NCBI GenBank assembly: GCA_017962845.1
Contig: JAGCUN010000011.1
Span: 1 to 64,000 of the forward strand
Direction of reading: 5' to 3'
DNA: 64,000 nt
From: Bacteroidales bacterium
GTDB taxonomy: Bacteria > Bacteroidota > Bacteroidia > Bacteroidales > WCHB1-69
A program made the position numbers and the translations under genes. Below, in pieces: positions 44,718-52,397 of the stretch. Under the pieces are notes generated by a model that did no database searches, had not been told where the DNA came from, and saw only the letters and a list, made by a program, of their open reading frames with translations. Within the stretch, counting starts at the first letter, position 1. Every line of letters begins with the position of its first letter.

Positions 44718-45566
44718 TTATTTCTTGTTGTATTTGGTCATCATGTCCATGAATTCGATCGTGGCCGTCTCCATGTTGTTGACGATGGCGTCAATACGAG
44801 AAAGAATGTAGTTGTAGAACAACTGAAGGATGATAGCGGTAATCAAACCGAACACAGTGGTCAAAAGAGCAACCTTCATACCACCAGCCACAACGGTCGG
44901 GCTGATATCACCTTGTTTCTCAATATCATCGAATGCCTGCACCATACCGAGCACAGTACCCATAAAACCGAGTGACGGGCCCCATGCCATGAAAAGGCCG
45001 ATCCAGGTGAGGTTCTTCTCCAATTTGCCGACGGCCACACCGCCATGAGCAACCACTGCCTTCTCAACAGATTCCATACCCTCATCGTAGTGGGAAAGAC
45101 CCTGGAGGAATACGGTGGCAACCGGACCTCTCACATCCTTGCAAACGTCTTTTGCCTTGGCAACACCACCCTCGTTAAGAGCAGCATCCAACTTGGCTAA
45201 CAGCTTGCTGGCGTTGACATTGGAAAGGTTGAGGTAGAAAATACGTTCGATAGAGAATGCTATACCTAAGAGCAAACTGATCAAAACGCAGGTCATCCAC
45301 AGAGGACCACCTTCAGCGAATTTGGTCTTCAAGGTGGAGTGCAGTGAAGTACCAGCGGCGGTGCTGTTGTCTTCAATGCTAGGATTCTCAACCTGCTTCA
45401 CCTCTGCCGTCGTTTCCGCAGGAGTTTCTTCAGCGGGAGCCTGCTCTTCTACTTTGGTCTCTTCTTTGGCACCTTTGGTTGTATTGGCTTTTTGAGCCCA
45501 AGACATTGAGGTCATGCCGAAAGCCATGATGCTAAAAACCGTGAATAGTGCAATCAGTTTTTTCAT
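44718..45566 (-). CDS. MotA/TolQ/ExbB proton-channel family protein
   Basis: A 282-residue protein. A signal-peptide-like N-terminus and an acidic Glu/Ala/Thr-rich region (about 25-70) precede three transmembrane segments. The first is PLWMTCVLISLLLGIAFSIE (about 95-114); the core motif near GPSLGFMGTVLGMVQAFDDI (about 194-213) and VAGGMKVALLTTVFGLITAI (about 225-244) fit ExbB. With the ExbD subunits it uses proton flow to energise outer-membrane transport through TonB. No tonB gene is beside it. tRNA-Ser is 64 bases upstream on the same strand. Confidence 0.92.
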   Translation of the reverse strand: MKKLIALFTVFSIMAFGMTSMSWAQKANTTKGAKEETKVEEQAPAEETPAETTAEVKQVENPSIEDNSTAAGTSLHSTLKTKFAEGGPLWMTCVLISLLLGIAFSIERIFYLNLSNVNASKLLAKLDAALNEGGVAKAKDVCKDVRGPVATVFLQGLSHYDEGMESVEKAVVAHGGVAVGKLEKNLTWIGLFMAWGPSLGFMGTVLGMVQAFDDIEKQGDISPTVVAGGMKVALLTTVFGLITAIILQLFYNYILSRIDAIVNNMETATIEFMDMMTKYNKK

Positions 45567-45630
45567 AATACTGTTCTAATTTGATTAATAATTTTTATTT
45601 TTCCTTTTGTTTTTTTATCAATAAAAAGAG

Positions 45631-45718
45631 CGGAGAGATAGGGATTCGAACCCTAGAAACGCTTTCGGCGTTTACACACTTTCCAGGCGTGCGCCTTCGA
45701 CCACTCGGCCATCTCTCC
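45631..45718 (-). tRNA. tRNA-Ser (anticodon GGA)
   Basis: An 88-base class II tRNA on the minus strand. The acceptor is GGAGAGA/TCTCTCC with discriminator G, the anticodon stem is CACGC/GTGTG with loop CTGGAAA (anticodon GGA), a long variable arm is AACGCCGAAAGCGTT, and the T-arm is TAGGG TTCGAAT CCCTA. CCA is not encoded. It lies upstream of exbB on the same strand, so co-transcription is possible. Confidence 0.95.
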
Positions 45719-45837
45719 GGGCTGCAATTTTTGCGGCGGCTAAATTACAAAAAAATTTTTTATCTCACCCCCCGCTATTATTTTTTTTATTTATTTCGAT
45801 TTTGTCTTTTAAAATATTGGAAATGAAATAATTATTT

Positions 45838-45865
45838 AGACAGCCCTTCCGCAGCCACGCTGTCT
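45838..45865 (-). terminator. Candidate terminator of the GAPDH gene
   Basis: A 7-bp inverted repeat (AGACAGC at 45838-45844, GCTGTCT at 45859-45865) with a 14-base loop lies 11 bases past the stop codon on the minus strand, followed by an A/T-rich stretch without a clean T run. Weak support. Confidence 0.4.
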
Positions 45866-45876
45866 CGCTTCAGTGA

Positions 45877-47127
45877 TTAGTCCAAACTATTGGAAATATA
45901 CTCGGTCAATTTTCCCAAACAGGTCACATAACTGCCAAATTCGTTGTCGTACCAACCCAGTATTTTGGCATGGGTGACCGGTATGTTGATTTCAGGCATA
46001 TTGGCGAGGTGCAGGGATTCCAAAATCTCGGTGGAAATCTTGAGAAAACCGGTGCGGGTGTGGATCTCCTTGCCTTCAATGGTGATGGCAGCAGGCATAC
46101 CGAGCAGGTCCATCGGCACATTCTGCTTCATTGAGAAGTTGAGCAGATCTTTCTGTTCACCAGCAGCGGCACGGCGGTAAATGTCGCGGATGTAGTCGCC
46201 TGAGATGTACGGCACCCCCTGCGGGTTCATGCGCGAGCTGAAGGTGATGTTGAGCGTGATGAGCGACACCGACGGCGTGGGGATTCGGATGGAGTCGGCC
46301 ATGAAACCGAAATGCACGATTTCAGGCAGCACCTTCTCCAAGGTCTTCGCGGCACCCGTGGATGACAATATTATATTATTGAATACTGAACGATTCTTGC
46401 GGAGGTCGGAAGCGCCAGCGGTCGGCACTGCGTCGAGTACGCTCTGCGTGTTGGTGGCCGCATGCACGGTGGACAACGAGGCCGTCAGCACATGGCAGGT
46501 CTCGGGGTCTTCCAACAACGGTTTGATCATGTGTGCCAAACCGGTGGTGGTGCAGCTGGCCGCCGAAATCACCTTGTGCTTCGAGGGGTCGAAGTTGGTG
46601 TGGTTGATGCCGTAAATCAGCGTCGGGGTGTCGGTGGCGTCGAAGTCGGTCTGCTTGATTTTGAAGGGAGCACTGGCAATCACATGCTCAGCACCGCCAG
46701 CCAGGTGGCCTACGATGCTGCCCTTGCCGTCGTTGTCCGGCAGAGAGGGGTCGAGGAACTTGCCTGTGCAATCTACAACCACCCGCACGCCTTCAGCCTT
46801 CCAGTTGATGTTGTGAGGGTTGCGCTCGGTCATCAAAACCTTCACCGGCAGACCGTCAATCTCCACGATGTGCTGGTCTCTGTCAACGATTTCAATCTTG
46901 CAACGCTTGCCGGCGCGACCGTACAGAAAGAAACTCAAGTTCCCGTACGTGGAGTCGGTGGTGAGCGACTGTACGAGGTCTTCCAGATCTTTGCCCACCT
47001 CGCGCCCCACATTGAGCACGATGCCGTCGAACTTGCGCGACAGCAGGTGATGCCATAAGGTTAATTTTCCAATACGTCCGGCACCGTTGATGCCGAGAAG
47101 ATTTTTTTGTTGCAGAATAATATTCAT
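45877..47127 (-). CDS. gap: Glyceraldehyde-3-phosphate dehydrogenase, long form
   Basis: A 416-residue protein, about 80 residues longer than usual GAPDH. The NAD loop is LLGINGAGRIGKLTLW at 10-25. The catalytic Cys is in SAASCTTTGLAHM at about 192-204 (canonical SCTTNCLAP), and the partner His is in STVHAATNTQ at about 228-237. SSTGAAKTLEKVLPE at about 267-281 and the terminal WYDNEFGSY are intact. It therefore probably oxidises G3P (or a related aldehyde phosphate) with NAD(P). Extra sequence lies mainly between the NAD loop and the catalytic Cys. A TAATTTTG box is at 47163-47156. Confidence 0.88.
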   Translation of the reverse strand: MNIILQQKNLLGINGAGRIGKLTLWHHLLSRKFDGIVLNVGREVGKDLEDLVQSLTTDSTYGNLSFFLYGRAGKRCKIEIVDRDQHIVEIDGLPVKVLMTERNPHNINWKAEGVRVVVDCTGKFLDPSLPDNDGKGSIVGHLAGGAEHVIASAPFKIKQTDFDATDTPTLIYGINHTNFDPSKHKVISAASCTTTGLAHMIKPLLEDPETCHVLTASLSTVHAATNTQSVLDAVPTAGASDLRKNRSVFNNIILSSTGAAKTLEKVLPEIVHFGFMADSIRIPTPSVSLITLNITFSSRMNPQGVPYISGDYIRDIYRRAAAGEQKDLLNFSMKQNVPMDLLGMPAAITIEGKEIHTRTGFLKISTEILESLHLANMPEINIPVTHAKILGWYDNEFGSYVTCLGKLTEYISNSLD

Positions 47128-47155
47128 ATTGTAATGCTAAATTGGTTTCACGCCG

Positions 47156-47163
47156 CAAAATTA
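47156..47163 (-). promoter_or_regulatory. -7 box of the GAPDH gene
   Basis: TAATTTTG matches TAnnTTTG, 29 bases upstream of the GAPDH ATG on the minus strand. Confidence 0.55.
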
Positions 47164-47218
47164 CAAAATTGTTGCCACTTGGCGAAGCCTTTTCAATAAA
47201 ATTTGTGTATTATTCTTT

Positions 47219-48307
47219 TCAACCCAAAAGATGGTATTTTTTGCCCGGTTCGCACACGATGACGCCTTTCAACTCTAACTGCAGAAGCAGCGATGCCAAT
47301 TTGGAGGGTGTGTGTTGTGGCAGGGCCGCCGACAGGTCGTCAATCACGATGTTGGATTGGTTGGCGATAAGGTCGCTCACCTCCTGCTCCTCAGGGGAGA
47401 GTTCCACAAACAGACTGCGCTGCACAGACTTGGGTGCATCCATGTCCCAGCCCATCAGTTCGGCCACGTCGGCACCGGAGGTCACGAGGGCGGCTACATT
47501 CTTGCGGATGAGGGCATGGCAGCCGCTCTGGGTGGGGGAGAGGATGCTGCCCGGCACGGCAAAGACATCACGGTTGTACGAGTTGGCGATGTGGGCTGTG
47601 ATGATGCTCCCGCCCTTCTCGGCGGTCTCCATCACGATGGTGGCATCAGCCAGGCCGGCGATGATGCGGTTGCGCTGCGGGAAGTTCTGCCGGTCGGGCT
47701 TGGTGCGGAAGGTGAACTCCGAGACGAGCGCGCTGCCCTTCTCCACAATCCGTTGTGAGAGCCGCTCGTTACAGTCTGGATAGATGATGCCGAGACCGCT
47801 GCCCAGCACCGCCACCGTCTTCAGACCGCTCTCCAACGCCTGCTCGTGGGCCACGGTGTCCACCCCCCGCGCGAGGCCGCTTACCACGCACACCTCGTAC
47901 TGCGCCAGCTCTTCAATGATTTTGCGCGTCACCTCCTTGCCGTAAGGCGAAATGTTGCGAGTGCCCACCACCGCCACCATCTTTGTCTCGTTGAAGACAG
48001 GCGTCCCCTTATAATAAAACATGTAGGGCGTGTCGGTGCAGGAGGTCAGCCTTTTCGGGAAATAGGGTTCGCCCCAGAAGCAGAGCTGGATGCCGTTGCG
48101 CTCCATCCAACCCAACTCCTGCTCCACCTGCCGGCGGATAGCGTCGGTCAACTTCGGCACCGGCGCACGGTTGCCCAAGAGCATACGGATATCTCTCGCA
48201 GTGAAAATCTGCGTTGCACTGCCATAATGTTGCAACAGTTTTTTGATGGTGGTCGGCCCGAGATTGGGCAGAAATTGCAGGGCCAAACGATAATACAATT
48301 CGGACAT
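47219..48307 (-). CDS. dprA: DNA-processing protein DprA (Smf)
   Basis: A 362-residue protein that loads RecA onto incoming single-stranded DNA during natural transformation. A helix-hairpin-helix/SAM-like N-terminus (LPNLGPTTIKKLLQHYGSAT, 13-32) precedes the Rossmann-like DprA domain: VAVVGTRNISPYG (about 112), SGLARGVDTVAHEQAL (about 143), VLGSGLGIIYPDCN (about 165), RNRIIAGLAD (about 210). A C-terminal winged-helix-like DML1 segment follows. It is 76 bases after pepT on the same strand. Presence does not prove competence, since dprA is widespread. Confidence 0.94.
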   Translation of the reverse strand: MSELYYRLALQFLPNLGPTTIKKLLQHYGSATQIFTARDIRMLLGNRAPVPKLTDAIRRQVEQELGWMERNGIQLCFWGEPYFPKRLTSCTDTPYMFYYKGTPVFNETKMVAVVGTRNISPYGKEVTRKIIEELAQYEVCVVSGLARGVDTVAHEQALESGLKTVAVLGSGLGIIYPDCNERLSQRIVEKGSALVSEFTFRTKPDRQNFPQRNRIIAGLADATIVMETAEKGGSIITAHIANSYNRDVFAVPGSILSPTQSGCHALIRKNVAALVTSGADVAELMGWDMDAPKSVQRSLFVELSPEEQEVSDLIANQSNIVIDDLSAALPQHTPSKLASLLLQLELKGVIVCEPGKKYHLLG

Positions 48308-48383
48308 AAGTAGTGATTTTTAGTGGGTTATGAGATTAAAAAGAGATGCCGGAAGTGTCCGACTGGAAAGAGCAAGTGGCGTG

Positions 48384-49616
48384 TTACCACTTTTTACCGC
48401 TTCCCAAAATCTCTATCATTTTAACGATGACTTCCGTGGCTTTGACCATGGATTCCAGCGGCACATACTCGTATTTGCCGTGGAAGTTGTGGCCGCCCGC
48501 GAAGATGTTGGGGCAGGGGAGACCCTTGAACGAAAGGTTGGCTCCGTCGGTGCCGCCACGAATGGGCTGTACTACAGGTTTCACGCCCACGGCCTCCATA
48601 GCCTTCTCGGCCAAGGTCACCACGTGGAAGACGGGCTCCACCTTTTCGCGCATATTATAATATTGGTCTTTGAGCTCGCAGGTGATGCGTTCGCCGTATT
48701 TTTCATTCAGGTAGCGGGTGATGTTCTGCATGAACTGTTTTTTCTCCTCAAATTTGGCACGGTCGTGGTCGCGGATGATGTAGGTGAGGGATGCGTTTTC
48801 CACAGTACCTTCCATGTGAACGAGCAGGTAGAAGCCTTCGTAATCTTGGGTGTATTGGGGCTTCTGGGCTTCTGGTAGCATGCTGTTGAACTCCATGGCA
48901 ATCAGCTGGGCGTTCACCATCTTGTTCTTTGCGTAGCCGGGATGAATGTTTCTGCCCTGAATCTTGATGTTGGCGCTGGCGGCGTTGAAGTTTTCATACT
49001 CCAGTTCGCCGATGGCACCACCGTCCATAGTATAGGCGAAATCGCAGCCGAAGCCTTTGACATCGAAATACTTGACCCCTTGTCCGATCTCTTCATCAGG
49101 GGTGAAGCCCACGCGGATTTTGCCGTGCTTGATTTCGGGATGGGCCAGCAAAAATTCCATGGCTGTCACGATTTCGGCGATGCCGGCCTTGTCGTCGGCA
49201 CCCAGCAAGGTCTTGCCGTCGGTTACCAGCAAGGTCTGCCCTTTGTAGTCGGCGAGTTCGGGGAAGTCGGTGAGGGCGAGCTCGGTATGGGTTTCGGCAT
49301 CCAGCAGGATGTCTTTTCCGTCGTAGTTCTCAATGATGCGCGGCTCTTTGGCCCCGGGCATGTCGTGGGCCGTGTCGAAGTGCGAGATGAAACCGACCAC
49401 CGGCAACTCCAGGTCGCAGTTGGCGGGCAGGGTGGCCGTCACGTAGCCGTATTGGTCTTTCTTCACCTCCGAAAGACCGATGCGTTTCAGCTCTTCTACC
49501 AGAAAATCGCCGAAGACAAGCTGGTTTGGGGTGCTCGGATAGGTGGTGGAGTTTTCATCTGATGTGGTGGCAATGGCCATGTAACTGGAAAACCGCTGCA
49601 GTAAAGTTTTTTTCAT
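48384..49616 (-). CDS. pepT: Peptidase T (tripeptide aminopeptidase)
   Basis: A 410-residue M20 zinc aminopeptidase that frees N-terminal residues from tripeptides in the cytoplasm. The PepT signatures are seen: GFISHFDTAHDMPGA (about 76-90, first metal His and Asp), LLGADDKAGIAEIV (about 137-150, bridging Asp), TPDEEIGQGVKYFD (about 172-185, catalytic Glu) and the C-terminal GGTDGANLSFKGLPCPNIFA (about 356-375). The length and spacing are typical. A TATCTTTG box (49695-49688) lies 72 bases upstream. Confidence 0.95.
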   Translation of the reverse strand: MKKTLLQRFSSYMAIATTSDENSTTYPSTPNQLVFGDFLVEELKRIGLSEVKKDQYGYVTATLPANCDLELPVVGFISHFDTAHDMPGAKEPRIIENYDGKDILLDAETHTELALTDFPELADYKGQTLLVTDGKTLLGADDKAGIAEIVTAMEFLLAHPEIKHGKIRVGFTPDEEIGQGVKYFDVKGFGCDFAYTMDGGAIGELEYENFNAASANIKIQGRNIHPGYAKNKMVNAQLIAMEFNSMLPEAQKPQYTQDYEGFYLLVHMEGTVENASLTYIIRDHDRAKFEEKKQFMQNITRYLNEKYGERITCELKDQYYNMREKVEPVFHVVTLAEKAMEAVGVKPVVQPIRGGTDGANLSFKGLPCPNIFAGGHNFHGKYEYVPLESMVKATEVIVKMIEILGSGKKW

Positions 49617-49687
49617 TGTGTAACTATTTGGTTTATTGTTAATTAGTAATAAAAATTATCAATATTTTTCTCTTTGGTTAGCGCGTG

Positions 49688-49695
49688 CAAAGATA
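49688..49695 (-). promoter_or_regulatory. -7 box of pepT
   Basis: TATCTTTG is a perfect TAnnTTTG, 72 bases before the pepT ATG on the minus strand. Confidence 0.55.
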
Positions 49696-49727
49696 GTGAA
49701 AATCCAAGAAAATTCACCACCTTCCAA

Positions 49728-49759
49728 TTTTCAGTTTTCAATTTTCAATTTTCAATTTT
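49728..49759. repeat. TTTTCAATT-type short repeat
   Basis: Tandem TTTTCAATT/TTTTCAGTT units between pepT and the 3' end of a broken gene. A 23-base stretch (49728-49750) is identical to 13941-13963. Both copies abut a minus-strand stop codon. Confidence 0.7.
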
Positions 49760-51111
49760 TCACAAACCGTCCCGTTTCCACGCTCGGATGACATTGGAAC
49801 CCACATAACTATTTGCATAGACTTTCGTCTTGAACTGCATTTCATAGCCAGAATTCACAGTGAAGCAATATGAACTGTCTGGCAGCATGTAATAGTCGGC
49901 AATGCTTGATAAGTCGTTCTTCATATATCCTTCGAATATTATTGGTTGAAAATCACATACTCATTAGGACTACCTCCAAAGAAACCTACTTGACCCGTAT
50001 TCGCTATCTTAATTGCCTCACAATCAATAATATCAACAATTCGAATAGAGCAATGTGACATTTGTGAAGATGTAGGGGATGGCACATCTGGGGGAAGTAT
50101 CTCCTCCATTCCACACACACATATTTTTTGTAATGAAGAATAATAGCGATATTTATACCAGCCATCGAATTGCCACGCAGAGGAGAGGCTCTGAAAGCAC
50201 AAATCAGGAACGGAATAAAATGTTGAATCATAAAATGTTACTTGACATCCGACAGGATAATCCATACACGGAAGACACATACTTGAAGAAACAATCACAT
50301 GAGCAGATCGGTTTGCAAAAGAGAAATCATCACACGCTTCCCTTTGAGTGAAATGGATATTTACTGAACCCTGATTGTATAGCCATGAACTAAGAACTTC
50401 TCCGTCTACTTCTTCCGTGTAGTTCACAAGCCAACCATTGCTTCTCACTTCACCATTATAGGTGATATATGCAGTGATGTGCATGCGGTCGGTCATCCCG
50501 AACATCCCTTCCCCTCCTCTCTCGGACTTCTCCACCAGCTGAGGTGAGGTGGAGGTCAAACGGACATTGAAAGTACTTCCTTTCCCTTCAGGACAAAGCA
50601 CCTTGCAGGTCTCGCGGCCGTCGGCGGTCGCGGCCGTCACGAAGTAGAGGCCGCTGCGGGGAAAGGTAAGCGCAAGGGTATGCTCGCCCGCCGGCAGTGT
50701 CTCCATGCGCTGGCAGCAAAGCCGTCCCTGCACATCCGTCACCTGCAGGCGCACACTCCCTGCCGTGCGGGTGGTCAGCTTCACGCTGCTCTCACCCATA
50801 CAGGGGTTGGGATAGTTCTGCGACAACTCCAGCTTGTCAGCCGCCACATACTCGTCAATCCGCGTTGCACAATTAGCCAGGATAGTGTCGGGCCAGTACA
50901 ACTTAAAAGTTTGGTATTGATACGCATAGCCCTCGCACGGCGGCCTACACACCCGTACTTCTACGCTGTCTCATGGAACAAGCCTTCCGTTCATGTAGGT
51001 GTGAATCACGTTGACGGCACAACTGTCTTCCTGCGCCTTCGCGCTGAAGCCGCCCGCCATTGTTAACAGCATGAAGAAAAGTAGCGATTGGGATAATTTT
51101 CTTGTTTTCAT
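49760..51111 (-). pseudogene. Broken secreted-protein gene with an internal T9SS-type sorting-domain segment
   Basis: An ATG at 51111 opens a good signal peptide (MKTRKLSQSLLFFMLLTMAG, then GFSAKAQ). In the same frame codon 47 is TGA (50973-50971), after which the frame stays open to 49939. The middle has a T9SS CTD-like stretch (LSQNYPNPCMGESSVKL, then a GRLCCQRMETLPAGEH-type strand and GLYFVTAATADG). About 240 further residues follow, which is odd because that domain is normally C-terminal. Near 49957 a one-base frame change joins a second open stretch (QPIIFEGYMKNDLSSIADYY, then GYEMQFKTKVYANSYVGSNV), ending TGA at 49762-49760. The two lesions suggest decay, though assembly error is possible. 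A TACCTTTG box is at 51401-51394. Confidence 0.7.
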
Positions 51112-51237
51112 GGTTGGGGTGTTGATTATTAAATTATTAAATTATGAAGTTGTGAAATTATGAGGTTTTGAAGTGAAGGTGGGTTTTGAGTTAAGGAGTT
51201 AAGAAGTGAAGGGGTGTTGGTATCGTTAATCTCTTAA

Positions 51238-51381
51238 TCTTTTCATCTTTTCATCCTTTCATCTTTCCTCCTTTCATCTTTTCCTCCTTTCATCTTTTCA
51301 TCCTTTCATCTTTCCTCCTTTCATCTTTCCTCCCTTCATCTTTTCATCTTTTCATCTTTTCATCTTTTCCTCACATCCTCA
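51238..51381. repeat. Pyrimidine-rich tandem repeat (8-base and 15-base units)
   Basis: About 140 bases made of TTTTCATC and TTTCATCTTTCCTCC units in imperfect tandem. On the minus strand, the strand transcribed toward the broken gene, it reads as repeated AAAAGATG and AAAGGAGG blocks. It therefore lies in that gene's 5' leader and offers many purine-rich and ATG triplets. Units of 8 bases do not keep a reading frame. Confidence 0.85.
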
Positions 51382-51458
51382 CATTCCAACCTGCAAAGGT
51401 AGGATTATTTTCTTGAATTTCAGTCTGACCAACATCTTTTTTGAAAATTTTTCTAAAA

Positions 51459-51490
51459 TTTGTGGAATCCCACGAATTATTGTATATTTG
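51459..51490 (+). promoter_or_regulatory. Bacteroidota -33/-7 promoter of the universal stress gene
   Basis: TTTG (51459-51462), a 20-base spacer, and TATATTTG (51483-51490) form a complete -33/-7 pair, 37 bases before the ATG. This is the most complete promoter in the window. Confidence 0.75.
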
Positions 51491-51527
51491 CACACGAAAA
51501 ATTGGACAAATTTAAACACGTAATATC

Positions 51528-52373
51528 ATGAAAAACATTGTAGTGGGAATTGACTTCTCCCAAAATTCAGAAAATGCGCTGCGTCACGCAGTCGCCCTTG
51601 CTTTGAAATCGAATGCCATCGTTCATGTGGTGTGGGTGAAAACCCCTACCGCATCCACTAAGTTGGATGTTTCCAATGAAGATGAGATGATGCAAAAGGC
51701 CAATGAAAGACTCAATGAGATGGTGAAATGGGCTCGCGCTGAGGCTCCCAAGGCTCAAATTCAGCCTGTGATTTTGGAAGGTAAAGCTTACGTGAAACTC
51801 ACCCAGTATGCTGCCAACCTGCCCGAAGGTATTCTGGTGGTCGGGTCGCACGGTGCTTCTGGCTTCGAAGAGATGTTTATCGGTAGCAACACCATGAAGG
51901 TGGTGGGTGTGACCAAAGTTCCGGTGCTCATTATTGGCCATCAGGTTAACGTGAAACGCGACCTCACCAAGATTCTGGTGCCTATTGACATGAGTTTCGA
52001 GACGCTCCAAAAGATTAAACCGGCCGCAAATTTCGCTACCCTCTTTTCTGCCAAGATTTCCTTGCTCGGACTCTGTGACCCCAAGTATCCCGATGAAAGA
52101 CACACCATTGGCGTGCAGTTGAACCACGCCGCCGGCATGTGCGATGTGGCTAACGTGCGTTACGATGCCGCCACTCTCGAAGTGAATGGTGATATACCTA
52201 CCGCCGTTGTGGATTGGGCCAAGAAAGAGGATGTGAACCTGATTGTTATCATGCGTGAGGACGAGGACGATATCACCTCCTTCTGGCTGGGCAGCACTAC
52301 CCGCCAGCTGATGAACCAAGCTCCCATGCCGCTGCTGGTCATCCCCAATGTGATGCATTCTCCCATTGCCTAA
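51528..52373 (+). CDS. Universal stress protein with two tandem Usp domains
   Basis: A 281-residue cytoplasmic protein. Domain 1 (about 1-140) starts IVVGIDFSQNSENALRHAVA and ends in the ATP-loop motif VVGSHGASGFEEMFIGSNT (about 105-123), matching GxxGxxG/S-x9-GS. Domain 2 (about 145-281) starts ILVPIDMSFE and ends in a looser loop (FWLGSTTRQLMNQAPMPLLV), so ATP binding there is uncertain. Such proteins help survival under starvation or stress. It has its own promoter and stands 24 bases before the dipeptidase gene. Confidence 0.93.
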   Translation: MKNIVVGIDFSQNSENALRHAVALALKSNAIVHVVWVKTPTASTKLDVSNEDEMMQKANERLNEMVKWARAEAPKAQIQPVILEGKAYVKLTQYAANLPEGILVVGSHGASGFEEMFIGSNTMKVVGVTKVPVLIIGHQVNVKRDLTKILVPIDMSFETLQKIKPAANFATLFSAKISLLGLCDPKYPDERHTIGVQLNHAAGMCDVANVRYDAATLEVNGDIPTAVVDWAKKEDVNLIVIMREDEDDITSFWLGSTTRQLMNQAPMPLLVIPNVMHSPIA

Positions 52374-52397
52374 TATCTATTTAATTATCAATAAATT

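Larger units (their letters stand above)
51112..51527. other. Intergenic region with repeat leader and two promoters (416 bp)
   Basis: No gene is seen. From left to right: A/T-rich short repeats (ATTATTAAATT), the pyrimidine-rich tandem repeat at 51238-51381, the minus-strand -7 box TACCTTTG (51401-51394) for the broken gene, and the plus-strand promoter of the universal stress gene (51459-51490). Confidence 0.7.

Noticed and set aside
50971..50973. TGA read as selenocysteine
   Set aside because: No SECIS-like hairpin was noticed after the codon, the position is not in a redox motif, and TGA is an ordinary stop elsewhere in the window.
51238..51381. CRISPR array
   Set aside because: Units of 8 and 15 bases without distinct spacers, no palindromic repeat and no cas genes nearby; it is a simple tandem repeat.
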